Assembly: GCA_002887195.1 (NCBI GenBank)
Contig: PJAB01001663.1
Location: 1 to 12,980 of the forward strand
DNA length: 12,980 bases
Reading direction: 5' to 3'
DNA from: Chrysochromulina parva
Lineage: Eukaryota > Haptophyta > Prymnesiales > Chrysochromulinaceae
Shown here: positions 1-6,296 of the stretch, piece after piece
How positions within the stretch are numbered: the stretch's first letter is position 1
How the letters are laid out: each line of letters begins with the position of its first letter
Made by a program: the position numbers and the translations under genes
Notes under the pieces: model-generated
Told to the model about the DNA's origin: nothing
What the model saw: the letters and a program-made list of their open reading frames with translations, nothing else
The model's database searches: none

Positions 1-1
1 A

Positions 2-488
2 ACCCGCTGGTCGGAGCACATTGAGCGGCTCACAGCGCGTCGCGTACGGCTACAGGACGCGGCGCCAGTGCCGGCTGGCAAGTTTGTGGGCGAGCGCGTG
101 CTGCTCGTGCTCCCGCATGCACACATAGGCCTAGACGAGTGCCTCCAGTGCGTGCGAGGGTCCGCCCAGCTCGGCGCGGTGCTGATAGCCATCTGATTGC
201 CTCCCTGATGGCTACCTGATGGCCTCGCTCATCAGGTACGTGCGATGGTCCGCCCAGCTCGGCGCGGTGGTGATGCCGTGCTGCAACTGGTACCTGGGCG
301 CGAAAGGGTGCGGGCCACCGCTGCATGAGGACGATGATCTCGGCGTGATCTCGCCCCACCGGCAGGTCAGCATCTGGAGGTGGGCCCCGGGCGATGCACT
401 GCCCCCTGCCGTCCCGCCACCCGATGCGGCGCCTCCGCCACCCGATGTGGCGCCTCCGCCACCTCTGGACGAGACGCGGTTCACATGA
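2..488 (+). CDS. 3' end of an unrecognised gene, probably two exons (2-147 and 236-488), 5' partial
   Basis: The frame is open from the left edge and reads as plausible protein (residues such as GKFVGERVLLVLPHAHIGLD), but unspliced it hits a stop at 194-196 shortly after a short repeated peptide. Removing 148-235 as a GT-AG intron joins the two frames in phase 2, so a CAG codon is rebuilt across the junction. The result is LDECLQ followed by YVRWSAQLGAVVMPCCNWYLG and then a Pro-rich tail to a TGA at 486-488. The spliced length is 399 nt, exactly 133 codons. A nearby GT at 139 would also be in phase and give a 97-bp intron. The tail has the pattern PDAAPPPPDVAPPPP, encoded by 21-bp tandem repeats. 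I do not recognise the product. The 'VVMPCCN' stretch faintly recalls the PCC segment of some Rossmann methyltransferase-like proteins, which is only a guess. The gene continues left of the window. Confidence 0.45.
148..235 (+). other. Probable 88-bp GT-AG intron with duplicated ends
   Basis: The inferred donor is GTGCGTGCG at 148 and the acceptor is CATCAG ending at 235. The 35 bases starting at 152 (inside the intron) recur with three mismatches starting at 240 (just inside the next exon), an offset of 88 bases, equal to the inferred intron length. Splicing is inferred from phase and peptide continuity only. The alternative donor at 139 would give a 97-bp intron. Confidence 0.4.
152..274 (+). 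repeat. 35-bp direct repeat, copies at 152-186 and 240-274
   Basis: The two copies share the core TCCGCCCAGCTCGGCGCGGT and differ at three positions. Both encode (V)R-x-SAQLGAV in their local frame. Their 88-bp offset is not a multiple of three, so the copies lie in different genomic frames; only splicing makes the second copy continuous with the upstream ORF. Confidence 0.85.
421..462 (+). repeat. 21-bp tandem repeat, two copies (one mismatch)
   Basis: Units 421-441 and 442-462 begin CCGATG and differ only in C/T at the seventh base. The period is a multiple of three, and in the + frame they encode P-D-(A/V)-A-P-P-P, making the Pro-rich C-terminal tail of the partial gene at the left edge. 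Imperfect partial copies flank the array. Confidence 0.85.
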
Positions 489-965
489 GGGTGATTCCAT
501 GTAGGAAACCCCTTGGCCCAGGTGGGAAGGAACGAGGACGTTCCACAGGACCGCGGGGCGTTAAGGGGCGGATTGCCAACTTGCATCATTGGCGTTGCCG
601 GATCCATCCGCGGATGGCGCGCTTGAAATCACGCCGCGGTTCGGGGTTCGCCCTGCGTGGCGGCGTGGCCGTGCACAGCGCGGATCGTGTTACGACGCCG
701 ATAGTCGGCGCGTGGCGCATGCGCTTCCGCAGTCGCGGACCGTCGGCGCGTTCCCACCTGCGTTCGGGCCCGTTGTTTCCGGCGTTCGCTGGGTTTGAAT
801 CGCGTGCGGTCGCGGATCGTCTGACTAATCTAAAATACGTAATAGCGCGGCTAGATTGCTAGATAAATACCTATGACGCCTAAACATACCCGATCTATTG
901 GGCGGGGTCAGCCCACAGCAGTGGGGCCATTGCCTGTTGAATTGCCTGTACCCATTTCAGAAAGT
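489..965. other. Intergenic region between the partial left gene and the SNM1-like gene 3' end
   Basis: About 480 bp with no convincing ORF. It contains a perfect 14-bp palindrome at 604-617 (CCATCCGCGGATGG), a hairpin at 696-710 (arms CGCCGA/TCGGCG, loop TAG) and several scattered variants of a 'GTCGCGGATCGT' word near 680, 734 and 810. Bases 820-900 are AT-rich relative to the rest. The two flanking genes converge here, so it should hold two 3' UTRs. I see no canonical AATAAA signal close to either stop codon and no RNA gene. Confidence 0.5.
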
Positions 966-2672
966 TCAAGCGAGCAGCAGCGGCACGCCCGCATGCTTAT
1001 CGCCTCGCCAGCCGCCATCGACCGTCGAGACGATCCGACGTGGCCGAAGGGTTTGCACACAGTCGCGCAGCTCGTCAAAGGACGAGTGCTCCGAGTAGGC
1101 GACCTCGCAGATGGTGACGTCTTGGCTCAGCCGGACGGTGCGGCCCGCGGCGCCCGCGGAGGCGCCGCCGCGGCCGAAGCACCAGCCCGTCGGCCGGAAG
1201 GCGACGCAGCCTGTGAAGCGGCCGCCGCTCGCCCTGAGTAATGCCTTGAGTCGATCAGCCTTGAGGTGGCACATGGGCACAACTCTCCAGCGAGTCGAGG
1301 CGACATCGCTCGTGAGGACCGCCGCATACTCCGGCGCGAGCGCGCAGCACTCGAGCAGACGCTCCTTGGCACGTTCGACGCCGATGCGCACGCCGCACTG
1401 CTTGCCCACCTCGAGGAAGACACGCTCCTTGCCGATGGAGTAACTGCCAAAGAGAATCAGCGTGCGCGGCGCATCGAGCAGCAGCTTGCACCGGTCGACC
1501 ACAGCTTGCACCACCGCCGCCTGCGTAGGGAACCTGTGCTTCGGGTCGCAGTAGGTCGTGTCCAGGTACAACATGTCGATCGGGCGGCGCAACGCACGCA
1601 GCGCTGGGTTGGCGAGCATGCTCGGAGTGTACCGAAAGTCACCAGTATGTAGCACGATACGCCCGCCGGACAGCTCGAAGAGAAGAAGCACCGCTCCCGG
1701 GCAATGGTTGGCGTCGATCGGCGTCACGCGCGCGCCGCACACTTCAGACGGCACGTCCATTGGCAGCACGATCATCTGCGAGGGCGCCACCCCCAGCCGA
1801 CGAACAACGAGGGCCGCGGTCACAGCTGAGGCGTAGATGGGCGCGCCCCACCGTTTGGTGATGCCCTTATAGTGATCGGCGTGGAAGTGGGTGAGGAAGT
1901 GCACGTCCGATGACTGCGCGCCCCACGCGAACCCGTCCACAACGAAGGGCGTGCCCTCGATGCGCTTGAACGGAGGCACGATGCGGGCTCGGCCCCCGCC
2001 CCCGCCCCCGCCTTGCCAGCCAGCGCCACGCCCACGGCTCCCGCGGCCACGGCTACAGCCGGCCTCGGCACTGGCAGACGCCGCAACGGAGGCCTTGTTC
2101 GCGGAACCCGCAGCAGCCGCAGCCTGCATCAGGACCTGCAACGCGTCACGAGGAGGAGGTGGCGGTGGCGGAGGTGGAGGCTCGGTCCGACGGGCCCACA
2201 TCGTGCGGGCGGACTGCATGAGCACTCGGAAACAGTCCTCATCAGAAGCAGCCACCATATGGCTCGCTGGGCCTGGAGTGGCAACTGCTCGTGATGGGAG
2301 CGTGTCTGCTTGCGTCTTTGGCACGACTGCGAGTGGCGTCTCTGGCATGACGGCGAGTGGGATGGGAGCGGCAACTAAGTGAGCCGGTGGGGCTGAAGCC
2401 GAGCTTAATCGCTTTCCGCAAACCATGATGTGCCTGATGCGGCACACCTTGGTGTCCAGGCCGCTGAGATCTTCAAGGCAATGGGTACACATGAATTTTA
2501 TGCGGTGCGCGTGCTCACTTGTGTCGTGTCGTGGCTCTGACGTGTTGAGCGCCAACAACTTTGCTCGTTTAGGCGCGGGGCACCCTTCAGGAGTGGCTTG
2601 ATGCTTTCTCGAGGGGTTTATTTGCGTTTGCAGATCGTCAGCGTCAGCAGCATCAGTAAGCCAACCGAGCAT
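966..2672 (-). CDS. SNM1/Pso2-family DNA interstrand cross-link repair nuclease (metallo-beta-lactamase/beta-CASP)
   Basis: Predicted 568 residues from the ATG at 2672, which has a good GCCATG context; a longer frame to 2684 starts with TTG and is not needed. Near residues 62-85 a C-x2-C...H-x3-C finger with 'DLSGLD' spacing resembles the UBZ4 ubiquitin-binding finger of Pso2/SNM1A. A low-complexity linker follows, with ten prolines and a seven-glycine run. The catalytic core shows HFHADH (262-267), the ANHCPGA histidine (323) and the HTGDF aspartate (345). Then come LDTTYCDPKHRFPTQ, the beta-CASP segment FGSYSIGKERVFLEV, FRPTGW and the terminal YSEHSSFDEL histidine (529). These are the metal ligands and signature blocks of the SNM1 5' exonucleases, which process ends during interstrand cross-link repair in the nucleus. 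Closest class is DCLRE1A/Pso2 rather than Artemis, judged by the N-terminal finger and the FRPTGW block. The C-terminus ends about 20 residues after 'STVD', shorter than in animal homologues. No intron is needed. Confidence 0.93.
   Translation of the reverse strand: MLGWLTDAADADDLQTQINPSRKHQATPEGCPAPKRAKLLALNTSEPRHDTSEHAHRIKFMCTHCLEDLSGLDTKVCRIRHIMVCGKRLSSASAPPAHLVAAPIPLAVMPETPLAVVPKTQADTLPSRAVATPGPASHMVAASDEDCFRVLMQSARTMWARRTEPPPPPPPPPPRDALQVLMQAAAAAGSANKASVAASASAEAGCSRGRGSRGRGAGWQGGGGGGGRARIVPPFKRIEGTPFVVDGFAWGAQSSDVHFLTHFHADHYKGITKRWGAPIYASAVTAALVVRRLGVAPSQMIVLPMDVPSEVCGARVTPIDANHCPGAVLLLFELSGGRIVLHTGDFRYTPSMLANPALRALRRPIDMLYLDTTYCDPKHRFPTQAAVVQAVVDRCKLLLDAPRTLILFGSYSIGKERVFLEVGKQCGVRIGVERAKERLLECCALAPEYAAVLTSDVASTRWRVVPMCHLKADRLKALLRASGGRFTGCVAFRPTGWCFGRGGASAGAAGRTVRLSQDVTICEVAYSEHSSFDELRDCVQTLRPRRIVSTVDGGWRGDKHAGVPLLLA
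1992..2185 (-). repeat. Poly-Pro and poly-Gly low-complexity coding tracts in the SNM1-like linker
   Basis: On the coding (minus) strand a GGN-rich tract near 1992-2012 encodes seven consecutive glycines after an SRGRGSRGRG stretch, and a CCN-rich tract near 2150-2185 encodes ten prolines. They separate the N-terminal finger from the nuclease fold and look like a disordered, RGG-like, expandable linker. Confidence 0.8.
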
Positions 2673-3067
2673 GGCAAAGTTCAATTTCTCAGAGAAGGTG
2701 CTTTGAGTATGAAGGATAATCCATCGAGTGTGAAGCTTTAAGCGGCCCGGCCCGGCGGCTTATCGAGTATGGCTGTGATAATAGGGGGTCCAGGGGTCCC
2801 CGAGCTAATGGTAACCGCATCCATATGTACGCCGGTCCGGTGTCTTGGGTGTCGAATTATAATTTATAAACATTGGCTGTGAAGTGTCTTAAGTGTCGAC
2901 AGTCGAAGTTGAGAGGAAACACACATTGCGCTCGAGCGGCGTGCAGGCGCAATTGCATCCCTCATCAAGGGACGCCACCCAGGCCGCCCCCCGCTCTGTG
3001 GGGAAACGTACTGTACCGGTAAAAAGACACCGGTGGGGCGGGAGTCGGCCAAAGGGCGACGGCCTAG
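2673..3067. promoter_or_regulatory. Shared intergenic region between divergent SNM1-like and RING/TPR genes
   Basis: About 395 bp separate the minus-strand nuclease start from the first open codons of the plus-strand gene, so both promoters and 5' UTRs must lie here unless an upstream exon exists. It is the most AT-rich part of the left half. A TATA-like stretch (ATTATAATTTATAAAC, about 2855-2870) is the best core-promoter candidate. A GGGGTCC-AGGGGTCCCC motif lies near 2784-2800. The assignment as promoter comes from geometry, not from a recognised factor site. Confidence 0.4.
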
Positions 3068-6040
3068 GCGCTGCACGCGGTTCAGGGCGCAGTCGGCTGC
3101 CGTGTTTGCGTTCACAATCTGCGGTCACGCCCAGAACTTAATCGCTTGGCAGGCACAGTCACCTCAGTTGACGAGGCTAAAGGCCGCCTTGGTGTGCGTC
3201 TCGATGGCCAGGGCGCCCCCATCTCTGTGTCATGTCAGCACCTCAAGAGAGAGGACAGCCCACCGTGGGACAAGTGCCGCCATGGTGGGCCACTGCCCGA
3301 CCCTGCGATGATGCAAGAGTTCTTTGCACTGTTTACAGCTGCCAACCAACTCACGGCGCCCTGCCTGGAACACGTTCAACTTCTCGAGCCACATATACGG
3401 CGCTACTCTCCACCGCCCATCCTCTTCGCATCGACGGGCATCGATGCGTACATCGAAATGGACTACTCAAACTGCCGGGGCTTTGCTGTGTGCGCGATCG
3501 TGCTCCAAGGCGTACGCGAAGAAGGCCACCGGCGCTTCTTTGCCAGCGTCGCCGCGCGATTGGGAGGCGGGGTGAGCTCTCCAGTATTGGCGACAGTAGA
3601 AGCTCAGCTGGCCAGGTGCAAAACAGCCACGGGCCTCCTCGAGGTGCTCGATTCATTTGCGAAGTGCCCCAAGGCAGTAGCAGGAGGCAGGGAATGGAGC
3701 TGCTTGCAGATCGCCGCGCACAGAGGTGTCGGGCTGAGTCAGAGCCACATCGACCCGGCACCCAGTCCCGTGGATGCCATCTATGATCGAGGTGCACATC
3801 CGCCGCCGCAGAGGACAGCTTGTTCGGCCGCGGCGCTCGCCGGAGAGAACCTCGCCCGTCTAGCGTTGCAATCTCTCGAATCTGGTCACTCGAGCAGTAC
3901 GAGCACGCGCGAGAAGGCCCTGACCATCCGTGCTGCTGCCGGCGCATTGCTGGGGTTGCGTTCGGATGCGACGCACAGCGGAGAGAGGCGCGCTGAAGTG
4001 CGCGAGCTCATGCTCAGGTATTACGAGGCTGCAGAAGTGGCGGGCGGCTTCTTCATTGACGGCGGAGGCATGCCGCGGCTCGAGGCGTCGGTTACGCGAT
4101 GCCTGACTGTGGGCGGCCGGCAGCTGCGCGCAGACACGCCGCTTGGTGACGAGGCGCTCCTCGCGTTTGAGATCATCAAAGAGGTGCAGAGCACGGCGGT
4201 CGCGTCTGCACTGCTGCGTGGGGGCATCGCCGCGCGCCTATGCCACTTCATGTCCACCGAACACGATTTGGTGCTCGACCATAATGCCCTGAGCGCCTTG
4301 TGCAGTATTCTCGGGGCGGCGGAGACGACGGAGTTCGTCTCGGCACTTGGGCATGCGGCGTTGGCGCCCGTGGTGAGGCTCGCGGCCATTCTCATGCATG
4401 ACTTGCTCACGGAGGACGTGCTCGACTTTAGCATGCTCGACGTGTTGCTCCGGGTTGCGACCCTCATTGCCGGAGGCTCCGCCGAGCTTGCGCACTTGGT
4501 CGCCTCTACGAGCGTGCGTGGCATTCCATACTGCATCCCCACCTCGCTCCTTCTCATCCTCGTCCAGCACGCGCATGAGCAGCGGGCAGGCCGCACCGAC
4601 GGCCCAAAGGCGGGAGCTTGCTTGAATGGGCTGGCCCATCTCCCACCGATCTCGATGGCCCTGACCGGGCTGTACACCATCTCCCTCCACTTTGACCTTC
4701 GTGTGGTCGCGCTGTCGAACAGTGGTTCGTTTGTGGACGCTCTGGGCGAGTACGCGAGCTTTCTGCATGGGTTCGTGCATCACCAAGCAGTCGATCCGAT
4801 CGCGCAGGAGTGCCTCGCGCGGCTTCGTCAATTCACGGCTTCGAGCGCCCCCCCTATGAATCCGTGTCCACTGCCGGTGGAGACGGAGGTGGAGCAGACG
4901 CGCCGGCTGAGGCAGTACGCTCGATCGCTGCACGAGGTGCGTGGGCGTGTGCGCGAGCAGCGACATGAGCAGCGCACGCGCGGTGTTGGCCCCGCCGTCG
5001 AGCGCGCGGACGACGCTCGTCAGCGCGGTAACCGTCTCATTGAATCGAGCCGTTGGCACGAGGCGGCGGATGCGTACAGCGAGGCGGTGGCGGCACTCAC
5101 AGGTCTGTTCGAAGGTCTGGAAATGGATGCCCACGCGGCGTGGTCGCTCGTGCTTGCGCTCTCGAACCGCGCCGAGGCGTTTCTTAAAATGGGGCGGCAC
5201 GAAGCGGTCTTAGACGACTGCACGAACGCTTGGGTGCTACTGGAGCGGCACGAAGGAGGCTTCGATGCAGCGAAGGCCGAGGCGATCGGCGTGAAGCTCG
5301 CACGGCGCGAGGCCGCAGCGGAGGCACAGCAGCGTGGTGCAGCACGTGCAGATGCGGCTCGACAGGCGGCGGCCGAACGCGGCCAGGCACGCACCGAGAG
5401 ACGGCGCCGAGCTCGAGAGGCCCGAGTGCTGCGGCGGGCGCTCGAGACGGCGCCGATCTCGAGAGGTTCGAGCGCTGCGGCGGGCGCGCGGGACGGCGCC
5501 GAGGCAGAATCAGCGAGTGCGGAGGCTACTTCAGAGGCACGCGCGGTTGGTGTGGGGACAACGTCAGAGGTGGAGGGGGCAGCAGACGAGCCCTACACGG
5601 TGTTGAGGGCCCTGCAGGCTGCTAAGACATCGTCGGAACTGCGCACGGCACTCATTGCAGCCATGACGGCCGAGCGCGAGGCGCCCCTCGCCTCCGAGGC
5701 GTCCGAGATCGCCGAAGCCCTGCCGCGCGCCCGCCAACGGCTCAAGGAGCTCAAGCTTAAGGAGGATGCGGAGGCCAAGGCTGCTGCTGCTGAGGCTGCA
5801 GTGGTGGCGGCAGCTCCGGCGATGTCCGTGGCGGAACTTTCGGAGCCTGAATGCCGCATCTGCCTCGAGGGACGCGACGAAGGGGCTCTCGAGGACGTCT
5901 GCGGCCATGGGCACCTGTTGCACTTGGGCTGTGCTGCGGTGTGGCGAGAGAGGTGTCTCAAGCAGCAGCGAGAAGCGATGGAGCGTGGAGTCGCCGATCA
6001 TCTGGGCCCGCACTGCCCAACATGTAGGCGAAGCATCTGA
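3068..6040 (+). CDS. Large RING-H2 protein with KOW-like N-terminus, helical repeats and TPRs (putative E3 ubiquitin ligase); start unresolved
   Basis: The frame is open from 3068, just after a TAG at 3065, to the TGA at 6038-6040. The N-terminus (VCVHNLRSRPELNRLAGTV, then TSVDEAKGRLGVRLDGQ, about 3101-3220) resembles a small beta-barrel KOW/SH3-like module that I associate with algal multidomain proteins. No in-frame ATG lies upstream of it; the first ATG is at 3308, which would delete the module. The real start is therefore an upstream exon, a non-AUG codon, or lost. A helical, possibly ARM/HEAT-like middle (about 4140-4850) is followed by TPR-like helices (about 5000-5250: QRGNRLIESSRWHEAADAYS, then SNRAEAFLKMGRHEAVLDDC). 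An Ala/Arg/Glu-rich probable coiled coil comes next. A C-terminal C3H2C3 RING starts CRIC at 5852 and ends CPTC at 6014-6025, with zinc ligands in CGHGHLLHLGC. By family logic it would ubiquitinate TPR- or ARM-bound substrates; the substrate is unknown. Confidence 0.85.
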   Translation, partial: ALHAVQGAVGCRVCVHNLRSRPELNRLAGTVTSVDEAKGRLGVRLDGQGAPISVSCQHLKREDSPPWDKCRHGGPLPDPAMMQEFFALFTAANQLTAPCLEHVQLLEPHIRRYSPPPILFASTGIDAYIEMDYSNCRGFAVCAIVLQGVREEGHRRFFASVAARLGGGVSSPVLATVEAQLARCKTATGLLEVLDSFAKCPKAVAGGREWSCLQIAAHRGVGLSQSHIDPAPSPVDAIYDRGAHPPPQRTACSAAALAGENLARLALQSLESGHSSSTSTREKALTIRAAAGALLGLRSDATHSGERRAEVRELMLRYYEAAEVAGGFFIDGGGMPRLEASVTRCLTVGGRQLRADTPLGDEALLAFEIIKEVQSTAVASALLRGGIAARLCHFMSTEHDLVLDHNALSALCSILGAAETTEFVSALGHAALAPVVRLAAILMHDLLTEDVLDFSMLDVLLRVATLIAGGSAELAHLVASTSVRGIPYCIPTSLLLILVQHAHEQRAGRTDGPKAGACLNGLAHLPPISMALTGLYTISLHFDLRVVALSNSGSFVDALGEYASFLHGFVHHQAVDPIAQECLARLRQFTASSAPPMNPCPLPVETEVEQTRRLRQYARSLHEVRGRVREQRHEQRTRGVGPAVERADDARQRGNRLIESSRWHEAADAYSEAVAALTGLFEGLEMDAHAAWSLVLALSNRAEAFLKMGRHEAVLDDCTNAWVLLERHEGGFDAAKAEAIGVKLARREAAAEAQQRGAARADAARQAAAERGQARTERRRRAREARVLRRALETAPISRGSSAAAGARDGAEAESASAEATSEARAVGVGTTSEVEGAADEPYTVLRALQAAKTSSELRTALIAAMTAEREAPLASEASEIAEALPRARQRLKELKLKEDAEAKAAAAEAAVVAAAPAMSVAELSEPECRICLEGRDEGALEDVCGHGHLLHLGCAAVWRERCLKQQREAMERGVADHLGPHCPTCRRSI
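5401..5503 (+). repeat. 46-bp tandem repeat inside the RING/TPR coding sequence (2.2 copies)
   Basis: Copies at 5401-5446 and 5447-5492 begin ACGGCGCCGA and share GCTGCGGCGGGCG; a third, partial copy starts at 5493. The period is not a multiple of three, so the copies are translated in different frames (RRRAREARVLRRALE, then TAPISRGSSAAAGARDGAE). The array lies in the disordered stretch between the TPRs and the RING. Confidence 0.88.
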
Positions 6041-6296
6041 AGTTCGATAGACTGAGTGGAACGGCCCTAGACCCCTAACGGGCTAGATTCTAGAAGGAAA
6101 AGGCCCGCCTTCCCGGCCTCGAGTTTCGTCCTGCGGAATTGCGGAAGAATTTTCCTGGAAGCGGCTAGGAAATCGAGCGCACTTGCGTTCGCGGTCGCAG
6201 TCGCTGCCGTCGCTGCGCCGTCGTTGCCGGACGTTTCGATTTACGACGAATTTTCTCAGCGCGACCTGTCGCGCGCACCTGATCATCGGAGCAGCC
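6041..6296 (+). promoter_or_regulatory. Intergenic region and likely promoter/5' UTR of the DUF2237 fusion gene
   Basis: 256 bp between the TGA of the RING gene and the ATG at 6297. The reading frame is open upstream of that ATG back to a TTG at 6183, but the upstream peptide is Arg/Ser-rich and would place charged residues before the signal-like hydrophobic stretch. The ATG lies in a strong GCAGCCATGG context, which decides the start. No specific factor site is recognised. Confidence 0.45.

Noticed and set aside
421..462. CRISPR-like array
   Set aside because: Only two contiguous 21-bp units without spacers, inside a Pro-rich coding tail.
3146..3308. TTG at 3146 as start of the RING/TPR protein
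   Set aside because: It would cut the KOW-like module in the middle; the frame and homologous-looking residues extend upstream to at least 3101.
4021..4680. 219-codon minus-strand frame
   Set aside because: Antisense to the helical-repeat part of the RING/TPR gene; Ser/Arg/Met composition without motifs.
4238..5200. 320-codon minus-strand frame
   Set aside because: It lies wholly antisense to the RING/TPR gene, is His/Arg-rich, has no domain and reflects high-GC antisense openness.
6183..6296. N-terminal extension of the fusion protein from TTG 6183
   Set aside because: Non-ATG start, Arg-rich peptide before a signal-like segment, and a strong ATG context at 6297.
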